This document shows positions 1-12,133 of a stretch of 64,000 nucleotides of DNA, piece by piece (the first letter of the stretch is position 1; each line of letters starts with the position of its first letter). Source of the stretch: Diphasiastrum complanatum (lineage: Eukaryota; Streptophyta; Lycopodiopsida; Lycopodiales; Lycopodiaceae); contig CM055096.1 of the NCBI GenBank assembly GCA_029204225.1, forward strand, positions 67,804,370 through 67,868,369, given 5' to 3'. The notes below the pieces were generated by a model. It saw nothing but the letters and a program-made list of their open reading frames with translations, was not told the DNA's origin and ran no database searches. A program made the position numbers and the translations under genes.

Positions 1-1209
1 TTATTGACATGTATACATGATATACTTAATCTGATACAGCTCTTTGTTCTGCATTCAGATCCATGTTAATATTGCTATGTTTATTCTCCATTCTTTCTGA
101 TCTTTCTAGTTGTTCTTTCTGGTAATAGACGACTAACATTTAGTCTTGTCTTTCGTGAATCATTCGTAACTAATTATCAGTCGAGCACAGTCTAGCTCTT
201 CGCGAATCATTCGTGACATATAATTTGTCTTGCTATTAGCGACAAATTATTCCTCTGGCGCTTCATCTATTAATGCTTGGCTACGTAATCTAGAATGACC
301 ATGATTTCCATCATTAAAGTTCTATTCATTCTGATAGGCATAGTCATGCTTACGGAGAGAGTTGTATAACTCGTTCCACTATGCACGAACATTTTCTGTT
401 CGAGTTTGTTTCTTGTTCGAGTTCATGTCTCGTTCGTGTTCGTCATTCATCTCTCCTCTCTCTCCAACATCTAGGGCAATATTATCTACAGTGGCATCAC
501 CTCTAGAAGAAGAGGGTTGGAGGTTCATGCGTCGTACTTTTTTCGGAGCCTGAGTTAGGTTTTCAGGCTCCGTTTAGGGGCCTTTTGCTTGCGAGGCCTA
601 TAGAATGCAATATTACTTGCAATTTTTCAGATTCTACTGTAAGATCTAAAATAACTTTTTGTACTGACTCATGATTTGTTTGAAGATTTGCATTTTCTTG
701 TAGCAATTTTTGTATTGCACTCTCTCTCTCTTTCTCATGACAATAAGAGGACATACATCTGACCTAACTCTCCAAGATCTGAATCCTCTGTATTGAAAAT
801 GTATTTCCATAATTTTGTAATCTTTCACAATATCCCAAGAAAGCATTATGCTCATTACATATCCATATGACTAACTAAGTTTTTGAGGAGAAGACAGGAT
901 GTTTTAGGGTATTAGGATATTTAGGATACAAAGACCCATTTGTCCATAGATCCAGATTCATTTTTCCTTCAGTCTAATAATATAAAAGGTCTTCAGTAGA
1001 TATTGTTGATTTTCTGTAAAGGTGTCAACGGTCAGAGGGAATGTTCAAATGAAGATGATATAAACTCGTCATTTTTAAAAGTACAAAACCAATCACAAGC
1101 TTCAGAGTAATCAGAACAAAAATACTAAAGAAATATTTGAATGCAAATATATTCTTACCTAATGCAAAAACACCAATTTTGATTTTTACTTCTGTAATGG
1201 TGATTCCCT
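1..1209. other. Anonymous AT-rich DNA
   Basis: No gene is recognised. A minus-strand ORF at 563-754 could form a short coiled coil but has no visible family. Related GAATCATTCG words occur near 160 and 204. The stretch may belong to the older LTR element described downstream, but this cannot be shown. Confidence 0.4.
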
Positions 1210-1212
1210 CAA

Positions 1213-1291
1213 TATTCAAATATGGAGATGGCGCTCATATTTTGATTTCAATATGAAGATGGTGCTCAGATTTTGATTTAAATTTCAAGAT
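1213..1291. repeat. Tandem ~33-bp repeat interrupted by a Copia insertion
   Basis: Units of the form AATATGnAGATGGnGCTCA followed by nATTTTGATTT occur at about 1216 and 1249. A third begins at about 1281 and is cut after TTCAAGAT by the Copia element; GATGGCTCATTG resumes at 7150 on the far side. This independently confirms the insertion point. Confidence 0.65.
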
Positions 1292-1959
1292 TGTGAAAAG
1301 TACAGTACTAAGGACCATAAATGGATCTTTGAATGATCCACAAGGTTGATTGTGTGCTTGTTAAACAATCTATCAGATAGTAGTCATCAGAAAACAAGAT
1401 CTAGTTTAGTAGCTTGATAGAAAACAAGTAGAGACAATCAGATCATTGATCATAAACTGAAATCCGAACTTCACACGTGTGAAAATGAGGCTGTAGTACG
1501 GCATGTAGACAGAGTTTAAAGTGTGCCAAAGCTTAGTTACATTGGAATCAACAGTAATCACAATACATAGAGAGAAAATCCGAGTTTCTCCTTGAGGCTC
1601 CAAAAAATTTCTATCTACTCACTATGGAGAATGGAAATACATAGTAAAAGACACTTCCTTTGCAAAGTTAGGTGAAAATACATCATGTAATAAGGAAGTA
1701 GACTCAACTCTCTTGTCCTAAAGTAAAAAACCTAGCCTAGATCCAAAACTCATGCTTGGTAGGTGCATGGTAGGTACAAATCTCATCATAATTCAAGGTC
1801 TAGATCCTACAAAGTAGGAATCACTACCAAATGAACACAACCAATCTTCGTGACTCGTGGTAAGTGGCACTTTGGCCATTCAAGTGACTAACAAAAATTA
1901 TTGACAAAATGTACAATATTCTACATGGCTAGATTTGCCAATGTAGGCAATTTTTCACA
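1292..1959 (-). repeat. 3' LTR of Copia 1
   Basis: This 668-bp copy pairs with 6474-7147. Ends are TGTGAAAAG and TTTTTCACA. The neighbouring purine-rich TTTGAGGAG (minus strand) is the candidate polypurine tract. It contains the 14-bp palindrome TTCACACGTGTGAA at 1470. Confidence 0.9.
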
Positions 1960-2000
1960 CTCCTCAAATCTAGCCTTGGAAATAACAATACTTTTATCAA

Positions 2001-2470
2001 TCACTCCAATTGAAGATATAAGCCTGACAAATGAATCTTTAGGTAAATCCTGTTAGTAAAAAAATCAGCCAAGCAACTTGATGATGACACATGTTGGAGC
2101 TTGATCTCTTTGGCTTGCACTTTCTCCCTCACGAAATGATGAGCAATCTCGATGTGTTTGCTCCTTGCATGGAATGTAGGATTAGTTGCAAGTGATTGGG
2201 CTGATTGGTTGTCACAATAGATGATAGGGATCTCCTCCTCCATGACATGAAGCTCCACCAATAGCCTTTTGAGCCACAAGACCTCCTTGCATGTTGATGT
2301 CAAGGCCTTGTACTCGGATTATGTGGAAGATAAGGAGATGGTATCTTGTTTTTTGGAAAGCCATGATACTATTCCATCACATAGAAAGGTGAAAAAAGCA
2401 CTTGTTGATCTTCTATCCACTTTGTCACCTGCAAAATCCGAGTCACTATAGCTCTTAAGCCAAGATTAGT
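2001..2470 (-). pseudogene. Copia 1 RNase H remnant
   Basis: The frame 2001-2303 contains KEVLWLKRLLVELHV, CDNQSAQSLA and ARSKHIEIAHHFVREKV, typical of the Copia RNase H C-terminal half. The N-terminal half lies in other frames toward 2470. Confidence 0.8.
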
Positions 2471-2693
2471 CCCTCTATACAAAATGCCAAAATTCTTAGT
2501 AGATGAAATGTATCTAAGAACTCTTTTGGCCATCTTCCAATGTGAAACTAGAGACTTTGCATGAATTGGCTTAACTTTCCAACACTATAACTAAGATCAG
2601 GTCTACTTATAGTTAAATAAATCAAAGAGCCAATAATCTTTCTATATAATGTGATATCGTCAAAGGATGCTTCATCACCATTAATAGATGCTT

Positions 2694-3452
2694 TTACATG
2701 TTGCTCCATTTTGTCTCAATGCCTTTACAATTCTTCATTCCAAATCTATCTAGGATGGATGTGGCATATTTAGATTGACAAATGAAGCTAAAATCACATC
2801 CTCTAATAACCTCTATTCCAAGAATGAAGCTTAATAGGCCGAGATCTACCATCTTAAACTCTTTTGCTAAAGCAATTTTTACATCTCTAATTCCATCTAG
2901 ATCATGACCACTCAAGATAATGTCATCTACATACAAAACAAGAATAATGATCATGCCCTCATGAAATCTTATGTACAATGATGGATCATAGGCACTCATT
3001 ACAAAATTGATGGAAATGAGAAAAGAGTTTAGCCTAGAGTACCATGCTCTAGGTGCTTGCTTGAGCCCATAAAGGCTCTTCTTCAAGAAACACAACTTTC
3101 CTTCATGCTTTGCCTTGATGAAGCCCTCGGGTTGCCTCATGTAGATCTCTTCCTCCAAATAACCATTGAGGAATGCATTTGTGAAATCAAGTTGGAATAG
3201 CTCCCAATTGAAGGTTGTAGCAAGACTAATGATCAATCTGATAGTAACAAGCTTAGCCACAGGAGCAAATGTCTCATCATAATCAATGCCTTTGGTTTGT
3301 AAAAAACCTTTGGCTACAAGCCTAGCTTTATGCTTACTTATTGATCCATCTTGATTATACTTCAATCTAAATACCCACTTGCAATTAAGAGGTTTCTGGG
3401 CCTTGAGGAAGATCCACAAGATCCCAAGTATGATTCTCAATGAGAGCATCAT
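2694..3452 (-). pseudogene. Copia 1 reverse transcriptase fragment
   Basis: This 252-residue frame carries the Copia RT signature blocks NCKWVFRLKYNQDGS, ARLVAKGFLQ, LDFTNAFLNG, LYGLKQAPRAWY and the catalytic LYVDD. It is separated from integrase upstream and RNase H downstream by stops or frameshifts. Confidence 0.88.
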
Positions 3453-3586
3453 ACTCTACTTGCATAGCATCCATCCAACTTTTAGATTTACAAGCATTTT
3501 CATAGCATGTTGGCTCATCTAACATTGAAGTAAGAAAGGTCTAAGATGTGAAAGATGATGAGCCTTCCCTTTTATCACCTTGACCA

Positions 3587-5830
3587 TCATAAGTGAGCCT
3601 CAATGGCTCGCTCCTTGCCCTTTGGAGTTCTTACATCTTGAGGTGGATCCTCAAGTTCTTCTTCACTTGGAAGCTCCTCCTCCATCCTAGCATGATCCTT
3701 GGCATCAAGATGATTAGTAGCATTCTCATCCAAATCACAAACATGTCCTTCATCAAAAATAACATCTCTGCTCACTATCACCTTGCTAGTGATGGGATTG
3801 AAGACTCTATATCCTTTGCTATTCTCACCATATCCCTCAAAGATGCCTTTGATGGAGGTTGCATCATCCTTCTTCCTTTTATCCAAGGATTGGTGTACAT
3901 AGCAAGTGGATCCAAAAACTTTGAGATCCTTGAGATTGGGCTTCTCTCCAAATACAGCTTCAAATGGTGTGATTCCTCCAATGGCTTGGTTAGGCAATTT
4001 ATTGCACAAATAATTAGCCCAAGTTATTGCTTCACCCCAAAATGGTCTGGATAGAAAAGCATCTAGCCTTAAGGCCTTAGCACACTCACAAAGAGATCTA
4101 TTTCTTCTCTCACTCACTCGATTTTGTTGAGGGGTGTATGGACATGACAACTCCCTCTTTATGCCATTAGAACTACAAAAGTCAATCAAGTTATTGGAGA
4201 TATATTCACCTCCATTATCACTCCTTAATATCTTAATCTTGGTACTAAGTTGATTTTCTACTAAAGTCTTGAACTTTACAAAAGAATCAAACACCATTGA
4301 TTTGCTGGACAAGAGGTACATCCAACAATATCTAGAATAGTCATCAATGAAGATTACATAATATTTGGCACCACCATTAGACTCATGTGAAAAGCTATGA
4401 ACATCCGAATGGATGAGTTCAAGAGGAGAGCTTGATCTTGATGTGAATCTTGAGAAGGGTAGTTTGTGAGCCTTTGAGAGGTTGCATGCTTCACATCTCT
4501 TCCCACACTTTGACAAATGCTTGGGGAGTCCAACTACAAGCTCTTTTGCACACATTGATTCCATGGCTTTGAAGTTGGGGTGGCCCAACCTTTTGTGCCA
4601 TAGTTCCACCTTTGATAACTCCACCTTTGCCAAGTCCACTGCAATATTAGCCTCAAGCTTAAACAATCTACCTTGCTTAAAGCCTTTGGCTATACATTCA
4701 TCATTTCTAAGGATGGAACAAACTCCATGCTTAAATTGTACATCAAGGCCATTATCCATTAATTGGCCAACACTAAGCAAATTCTTGGTTAACTTAGGAA
4801 TATAAAGAACATTCTCAAGATTCATCCTTTTGGATGATCCAACATACAATGGAATGGTTCCTATTCCACTTATCTTACATTCTTGACTACTTGCAGTATA
4901 GATTGATCTATGTAAATTATTGTAAGAAAGTAAAGTGGAGAAAATGTCCTTTTGATATGTCATGTGGGAACTAGCTCCACTATCAATCCACCAAGAATCA
5001 TTGGTGTTGCTCTTGGAAGATGGTGGTTTGTTGGAAACCATCAAGGATGACTCTTCTTCGTCCTCCTCCTCCTGATGTGCAATGTTGCTTTGTTTGCTCT
5101 CTTGTGCCTTCTTCTTCTTGAGACATTCTGATGCAAAATGTCCTTCCTTTCCACAGGAAAAAACATTTGTACTTGGACTTGTCTTTGATCTTGCCCTTTG
5201 AGCTTGAAGCCTCATCCTCCTCCTTGGTCTCCTTGAAGTGCTTCTTCTTGCCATTGGTCTTCTTCTTGCCTTTGAATGAGAAATTAACTTTCTCATCACC
5301 ATATTGTAGAGAAATAGCATTCATTCTTGCATTGGTATGCATCATCCTACACTCTTCAGCCACTAATACACTATGAAGCTTTTCTATAGTGGGCAAAGTG
5401 TCTTGGATTGCAAAGCTTTGGGACCAAATTTGAAAAGTCACTCCCTAGACCATTAAGGACAATCTGAACAAGCTCACCATCTTGAATTTTTTTTCCAATG
5501 GAAGCTAGCTCCCTATTGAGAGACTTGATTCTGAGCACATAATCTTGTGCACTCATCACTCCTCTTCATGCTTTGTAGAATCTGATTCCTAAGCACAAGA
5601 ACCCTCGAAGTGTTACTAGACTCATAGATAGATTTTAAAGATTCCCAAGCCTCATTAGCACTCTTACATGATGATACTTCCCCCATAAGATCATTGCTTA
5701 CATTCATCTTAATACAGTGAAGTGCAAGCCTAGACCTCTTCTTGTATCTCACTAATTCATGTGCACCTAGATGTTGATCTTCATCATCTATTAGAAACTC
5801 ATAAAAAGTGACTCCATCCTCACTTTCCAA
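3587..5830 (-). pseudogene. Copia 1 gag-protease-integrase, frameshifted
   Basis: Gag starts upstream of 5830 and is broken into three frames (5830-5513, 5559-5371, 5441-4998). A zinc knuckle GKEGHFASEC lies near 5140, the protease motif WWIDSGASSHM near 4990, and a GAG-pre-integrase HKRLGHPNF block near 4590. The integrase core follows with its three acidic residues visible in IDDYSRY, LRSDNGGEY and the SERRNRS segment. The 577-residue frame 3587-5320 is open through protease and integrase, but gag and the junction to RT are broken. Confidence 0.85.
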
Positions 5831-6473
5831 ATAGCATAATTGGTAGAATTTAAACTCTCACTAGCTTCTAGAAGGTAGGCTCCCACTTATCCCATCTTAC
5901 TAGTGAAATTCTACACACAAGATATAGATTTGGTTAAAATTGAAACTCACAAAGGTTTCTTTTGATTTCTAATCCAACAGATGGACTTGTGATCATAGTT
6001 CTATCACTCCTCACAAAGTTGGAATGAAGATAAGATGAAATGAAAACTAGTCTCAAGCAAATCTTGCCAATCTTGGCTTTTTTGGACAATAGAATGACTC
6101 TATCTCTCTCTATCACTTTGATGCACTTTCAAGACCTGTTTTTCACTTTAAGAAGGTTTGAAATCAGACTAGATTAATTAGTTATCATGAATCAAATCCA
6201 AAACTAATTAATGGCAAGTGATCTTGGTAGCTTATCCTCGGATTTGCACCAAAAATTACATCAAACTAACACCAGATGAAATTACAATGATCCAATGAAT
6301 ATAGGGGTTTAAATGCTGGTTCAGAGTTGCCCACACGTGTGAACAGTGGGATCAAATCCCCTCACCAATTCTAGAATACCAGCTTGCCCTTCCAATACTA
6401 GCTTTTTGCACCAAAAGCCTGCTAAAACTGGATTAGTTTTAAACATTGATCAATAGCCTTGGCTTTGATACCA

Positions 6474-7147
6474 TGTGGAAAGTACAGTACTAAAGACCAT
6501 AAATGGATCTTTGAATGATTCACAAGGTTGATTGTGTGCTTGTTAAACAATCTATCAGATACTAGTCATCAGAAAACAAGATCTAGTTTAGCAGCTTGAT
6601 AGAAAACAAGTAGAGACAATCAGATCATTGATCATAAACTGAAATCCGACTGCACACGTGTGAAAATGAGGCTGTATTACGGCCTGTAGACAGAGTTTAA
6701 AGTGTGCCAAAGCTTAGTCACATTGGAATCAATAGCAATCACAATACATAGAGAGAAAATCCGAGTTTCTCCTTAAGGCTCCAAAAAGTTTCTATCTCCT
6801 CACTATGGAGAATGGAAATACATAGTAAAAGACATTTCCTTTGCAAAGTCAGGTGAAAATCCAGCATGTAATAAGGAAGTAGACTCAACTCTCTTGCCCT
6901 AAAGTGAAAAATCTAGCCTAGATCCAAGAGACATGCTTGGTAGGTGCATGGTAGGTACAAATCTCATCATAAATCAAGGTCTAAATCCTACAACGTAGGA
7001 ATCACTACCAAATGGACACAACCACTCTTCTTGACTCGAGGTACTTACAAGTGGCACTTTGGTCATTCAAATGACTAACAAAAATTATTGACAAAATGTA
7101 CAATATTCAAACATGGCTAAATTTGCCAATGTAGGCAATTTTTCACA
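6474..7147 (-). repeat. 5' LTR of Copia 1
   Basis: This 674-bp copy begins TGTGGAAAG and ends TTTTTCACA. It abuts the tRNA-Met-type primer site (minus-strand TGGTATCAAAGCC, about 6460-6473). A short extra segment near 7046 is absent from the other copy. Confidence 0.9.
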
Positions 7148-7846
7148 AAGATGGCTCATTGTACAACTAGGACTAATAAGTGCGAGGATTATTGGCTTCC
7201 TACGTGGATAAGCCCAACCCAATGAGCATGCTAATATGATTTGTAGAACTTGTAGAACTAGGAGTAATAAGACTTAATAATTAAAAATGCCAAAGTTAAG
7301 TTGATATGGTTCTAAGTTTGGAGGAACTCACATGATTTATGTGAGGAATCTCTCATTCCAAAAGGAACTCACATGATTCATGTGAAGGGCACCCTTCTTA
7401 CTTTAGTACCATTAGATTGTACATGAAGGACTTGGATTAGATTACTTGCCATTTAGAAGTAGTCAATCAGAGAAAGAGGCAAGGCGTTCCCCAGGAATAG
7501 GGCACCCATTGTACTCATTTTCCATGTTCATACAAGAGGAGGAGACTATGCATGTTTGATAACCTGAACACCCTTGCACCTCACTCTCTCATCTCCCTCC
7601 TCTTGTTGTGTTTTCCTATTTTCTAATGCTTGGTAATTGCTTTTGCTTACTTCTTGTATTCTTAGAGAGGTGAGAGAGGGGCAGGTCTAAGAGGCCTCCC
7701 TTGCTTATTCATGCTTGTGCTTAGTTAGGTGGTTAATTAGGTGTGGTAAGTTAGGCAAACCGTAGAACCAAGCTAACCTCACAAGGGAAAGCATTATTCC
7801 CTTGGGATCGAACTATACACGTGACAGGTATTCTGAGGCTGCTACA
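7148..7846 (+). repeat. Right part of an Athila/Tat-like LTR (probable)
   Basis: The stretch ends GCTACA just before a primer-site-like sequence and holds no ORF. Its left part would continue into the ~33-bp repeats at 1213-1291 on the other side of Copia 1. The outer boundary and the second LTR are not seen, so this is inferred mainly from the primer site. Confidence 0.45.
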
Positions 7847-7850
7847 AGTT

Positions 7851-7870
7851 TTTGGCAACGTTGTTGGGGA
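7851..7870 (+). other. Decayed tRNA-Asp-type primer binding site
   Basis: TTTGGCAACGTTGTTGGGGA resembles the TGGCGCCGTTGCCGGGGA site that lies just after the 5' LTR of Athila/Tat Ty3 elements. Four positions differ, three of them inside former CpG-like contexts. It is preceded 4 bases upstream by a CA end. Confidence 0.5.
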
Positions 7871-10588
7871 GTATATTAGCATTTCTTTTGTCTCTTTAGC
7901 TTGCTTTTGTTTTTTGTTTTTTGCTTTTTAGTTTTAGATGTGGTTAATTTTAGGAGGTGCTGGTGAGTGGGGTAGTGTGGAGCATGAAATAGTGCCACTA
8001 CTGAGTATTCTGTTTTTTTTCTTGATTTCTTGCTTGTATGCACTAAGAGATTGAGAGGTGGGAAGACTAAGATCCAAGCACCCAATTCCTTACATAATTC
8101 CCAAAAAATCAAAAAAAATCAAAAAAAATCAAAAAAAAGCATTCACCGTCATTACAAAAAACACTCCTACCCAACTCACCTACAATGGGAAACTTTTGCT
8201 CTCTTTTCTCTCATGGTAAAGAAAATAACCCGGTCAAAATTGTTGCATAGCATTTACATAAATTGAATATATTTGATCAAAAAGTGGCTGCAACTCATGG
8301 AGCAAATTAATCCCCGTAGAATTTTCTACCTTGCAAGAGCTACTTCATTGTCTGCCAAGATAATAGCCTCATAATAGCATTGATAGATTAGAACGATGTC
8401 CTCTAGCTTTACGGATTTTAAACATTTCATTGGGGCTGAAAAGAAATTTCCTTATTCAGGCCAAAAGTGTGTAGCTTCGTTACTATTATGTCTGAGTCGG
8501 CATGACTTTCCATGGCTACTCTTAAAACTGTGATAACTGGCATGTGAGCCTTTTGGAATCTTTCACAGCTTGTCACAGCATTGACTAGCCACGAATGACT
8601 TTATTTTTAACCATTTTGGCCTGCTGATTGTTGAATTGTCAGAAATGTTTTAATCAGTTCAAAGAATAATACACTAGATCGACCCATGTGCTGCACTGGA
8701 TGTAGAAAAATATGATAAGAATCTCATGTTATTCTTGAAAGGCTTGCTTTTGCTGGTCTCATTGTAGTTGAAGTTAGTCAATGGCTACTTCAGTGTTAAG
8801 TTTACTAGCTTACAAGTCTATGAATAGAAAAATATATCCCCCTTGGCTTTTGGGCCAAGAGTAGTCCAATACCAGGTCACAGGCTATGTGGAAAATGGAG
8901 TGATTGCTTGGACTACTACGTTTTTTAATATCCTCTTTGTCTTGTGTCAATTATTAGGAAGCGACTTCTTCTTAGCTTGAATAGACGGTCCATCATTCCC
9001 AAGCCACGCTGACAGCACCAAGGTCCATTCTTGCGTAAAGCTAGATATGATGCTTAGTGACAGCTGAATAATGTGCCATTATAAAATCATATAAAAGTAT
9101 ACAGCATAAAGGCCCCATGTGGTTAGCTTTTTATTAAGCTAGACAAGTGTTTTGCAGCCCTACTGCAAGCAAGCTTGCGAATTCTTGATAATCTAGGCTA
9201 AGCACATGAGTGGATGGCTCTGAGTAATCATAGTAAGAATGAAGATGAAGTGACAGCGAAGTCAAAAGAGGAAAGCAAAAGTAAAATAAGAAAACTGACC
9301 TTATCTCTTGCCCAGAAACTCTGGCAGATGATTCATTAGTTCACCTGGTGTCGGTAATATCTGAGAGAACCGAAATCTCACAAAAATAGGATAAGTAAGG
9401 AAAGAACCTCTCCAACCAACATTGAAATTGACATAATATCGCTCTGATTTTTTAGCTTCATGGGGCATAGTCAAATGAGAATTAGAGAGGGGAAATGCCT
9501 GATTGGCAAGTCCCAATAGCCATAATAGATACCTAAAATTCTAGCGGTTCCACTTTCTGTAAGTGTTCTTTCATTTTGAGTGCAACTATATTGTTATCCT
9601 TAAGTTCTAACACAACCTCATGTATCCCAGAGATCTCAACATATTTGGCAGTAGAATCAGTTAATACTGTCTCTTTCCTTTTGTGCTTCGCATTGTCTGT
9701 ATCAGCCTTTCTAGCACAACTTGTTACCACTCACTCTTTTATGTTGCCATTTCCTTCTCGTACAAATAAAAAATTTAATCTCACTCACTTTTCTTGCCGC
9801 ATTCTGCTCAAATTATTCCTTCATGTCTTTATGAACCCCCTTCACTTTTCCTCCACTCTCTCTGCTAAGAGCACTAACAGGACAACAAGCCCATGACTAG
9901 TAACTCAAGTGATGTTCAACAAGTTATGAATTGCAAAATGATACTCGGCAGACGTATGACATTGCAAACATTCAGTGTTTGAGTATCTTATCAAACCTCT
10001 CTATAGAACAAAAACTGCCCGGAGCTATAAAATTATAGCTTCTTTCATTGCCCTTGAATAGCCAAACAAAACATTTTCAGAAGCCCTGATAAAGTGTGGC
10101 TCAACAGTATACCGGAACTAAATGAGAGTTTTCCAGGCAAGTAAATGGGCACACGGGCTAAACACCTGGCCACTATAAGGAGATTCCAAAATGGATTTGA
10201 CTGAATAGATACAATCCCATAGAACTAGTATACGATCAGGAGAACAACACAACAAGTCAATTGCTGATTATCAGCTAGCCGCTTACTAAGCTGGACAATT
10301 TGCTATTACATGAAAAATCTTCATGAACTTTCCACAGATCTCTCTCTAGATGCGAGCACCTTGCAAAAGTTAGTATTCTACATATCGCTCACCAGTAGAA
10401 GCTTTCAAAATTTAAGCAATGCCAACACCTTTTCTAGCAAGCTTCTTTAGGAAATTTGCAAACTGCTTGACAATATTTTTAAGTTTTTGGAAGTTGTAAC
10501 AGTTTTAAGCATATGAAATTCACTTCCTCTGCATAGGGATTTCACTTTTCAATAATGCATAAATAAAACATGATTCAAGCACTTCAAC
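7871..10588. other. Region downstream of POL5 without a recognised gene
   Basis: From 7871 to about 8270 the sequence could be the leader of the Athila/Tat-like element; it includes an A-rich stretch with three ATCAAAAAA-type units (8105-8137). From 8270 to 10588 nothing is recognised. Minus-strand frames at 9301-9516 and 9533-9730 are open but match no family I know. The POL5 3' UTR must lie at its right end. Confidence 0.4.
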
Positions 10589-12133
10589 TTAAACATTCAG
10601 CTCAAGCTTCTTTTTCTTCTTCTTTGGTTTTGCCAAAGATTCCGGTCGTTCACTTGCAGGTAACACTTTTGTTTGAGTGTATTCCCCCAGATAACCATTT
10701 GCATTTTCAGCCTTGCCACGTTTGCTCGCGCATGATGATGGCAAAGGTCCTGCTTCCAAACAATGTTGAAATTTGGAAACTAGACTTCGTAATTTTCCTT
10801 TGTCGGGTGCTTTGAAGCTTTTTATAGCAGACAACAAAGGCCCAACATTGATGAGCTCTGCTAGGGTCTGTGAGTATAGTAGTGGTAAAGCTTCACAACA
10901 AACAAGACAGAATTGAACAGCCTCAGTTTGCCTAGATGCTTTTTTAAATGGCTTCTGAAAAACTGTCATCATCAGATTATCTATCCTTTCTAGATAAGGA
11001 AGAAGAGGCTCTGCCAAGTGCCTCCATCCATCATCAAGTACCACAGCAGGTTCCCTTGAAATCCTAGACTTGGAACCAAGAACTATGGCAGCCAATCGCA
11101 TGGCCTCACACTGAAGAAATTCTGAACGTGCAGTTATGCATTTTTCCATTAATCTCCCAATAAGAAGCTTTCCTATCCCATTATGTCGCATAAAAGTGTC
11201 AACAAAGAAAGAAGTTGGAAGACGGGATTTTTTCTGGTTAAAATAATCTTCAAGGGCAGCAGAGACCACCTCAAGAATATCTCTATCTGCCTCAGGTGCA
11301 AAAGTACCATAAATGACCTTCAAATTCCAAATCCAGCAGGCTTGTGCCAAAGATCCGACCTTCTTGTTTGCCGATCTGGAAGCCAGTTTCCAGGTCCTGT
11401 CAAGTATGTCTTTCACTGTGTCAAACTCAATGTCAGAACCCTTTACATAATGCTTTGCTTTAAAAACCTTATTGTGCAAAATACTCGCAACTCTGTCAGC
11501 CAATTGAGTGCCCCCAGTTGTAGAGGCAATCACGAAGGCTTGGAGCAGTGATGGAACAATGATCAAAGTCAATGGACTGGTGGAGTGCTTTTGTAAAAAA
11601 AATTCCAAAAGAGCCAAAAGTCGAAATTTCAAATGTAAAAGCTGAGTCTCGGCATCCTTCATTTCAACATTACCATCGACAATACCCTTTTTCTTTTGTT
11701 TGAATATTTGAGCAAGGTGTGAATCGATTCGGAACATTGCATCATCATCAAAATCTGAAAGATCTGAATCATCAGGATCCATTCCATCTTGCAAGCTCTT
11801 TTGATGGACATTCTTGTCAGCATCAAAGTTTGCCTTCTTGTAACTATTTGTACTTTTATCAACAACTTCCTGAGATCGCATACCAAGTTCACTAACCTCT
11901 TCTAGTGGGAAATCCTCCACACTATCCTCAGTTTTATCCATATCCAAAAAGGAACCTTTTTCGTCATCATCTTCACTCTCATCCTCCTCGAGCCCTAAAG
12001 GATCATCGTCATTGTCTTCTTCATCCAAAGGATTACTAACCTTATGCCTCGCAGTTAATGGCTGTTTTTTTATGACCTGCAGCATACCTCTCAAGGAGGA
12101 GAGGGTAACATCACCACTAAAGCACTTAAATAC
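10589..12133 (-). CDS. POL5: POL5 exon 7 with stop
   Basis: This terminal exon encodes 514 residues plus TAA. It starts [10 protein letters not shown]. An acidic region rich in Asp and Glu follows within the first 80 residues, then [15 protein letters not shown], the C-terminal helical region, and a Lys-rich tail ending LELNV. The acceptor is TATGCAG|GTA. An acidic tract followed by a basic tail is typical of nucleolar Pol5/Mybbp1a proteins. Confidence 0.92.
   Translation of the reverse strand, partial: VFKCFSGDVTLSSLRGMLQVIKKQPLTARHKVSNPLDEEDNDDDPLGLEEDESEDDDEKGSFLDMDKTEDSVEDFPLEEVSELGMRSQEVVDKSTNSYKKANFDADKNVHQKSLQDGMDPDDSDLSDFDDDAMFRIDSHLAQIFKQKKKGIVDGNVEMKDAETQLLHLKFRLLALLEFFLQKHSTSPLTLIIVPSLLQAFVIASTTGGTQLADRVASILHNKVFKAKHYVKGSDIEFDTVKDILDRTWKLASRSANKKVGSLAQACWIWNLKVIYGTFAPEADRDILEVVSAALEDYFNQKKSRLPTSFFVDTFMRHNGIGKLLIGRLMEKCITARSEFLQCEAMRLAAIVLGSKSRISREPAVVLDDGWRHLAEPLLPYLERIDNLMMTVFQKPFKKASRQTEAVQFCLVCCEALPLLYSQTLAELINVGPLLSAIKSFKAPDKGKLRSLVSKFQHCLEAGPLPSSCASKRGKAENANGYLGEYTQTKVLPASERPESLAKPKKKKKKLELNV

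Larger units (their letters stand above)
1292..7147 (-). mobile_element. Decayed Ty1/Copia LTR retrotransposon (Copia 1)
   Basis: The element is 5,856 bp, with LTRs at 1292-1959 and 6474-7147 that begin TGTG and end CACA, flanked by the perfect 5-bp target duplication aagat (1287-1291 and 7148-7152). The element reads on the minus strand. Its primer site next to the right LTR is TGGTATCAAAGCC, close to initiator-Met tRNA. Order is gag, protease, integrase, RT, RNase H. About 30-35 differences separate the LTRs by eye (near 5%), so it is the oldest of the complete pairs here. Several frameshifts make it incapable of encoding its own proteins. Confidence 0.93.

Noticed and set aside
563-855. 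Minus-strand ORFs with coiled-coil-like sequence
   Set aside because: Short, overlapping in two frames and without a recognised family; left as anonymous DNA.
3593-4054. Plus-strand ORF of 153 residues inside Copia 1
   Set aside because: Antisense shadow of the conserved integrase region.
9301-9730. Two adjacent minus-strand ORFs downstream of POL5, possibly exons of a small gene
   Set aside because: No convincing splice sites linking them and no recognised domain.
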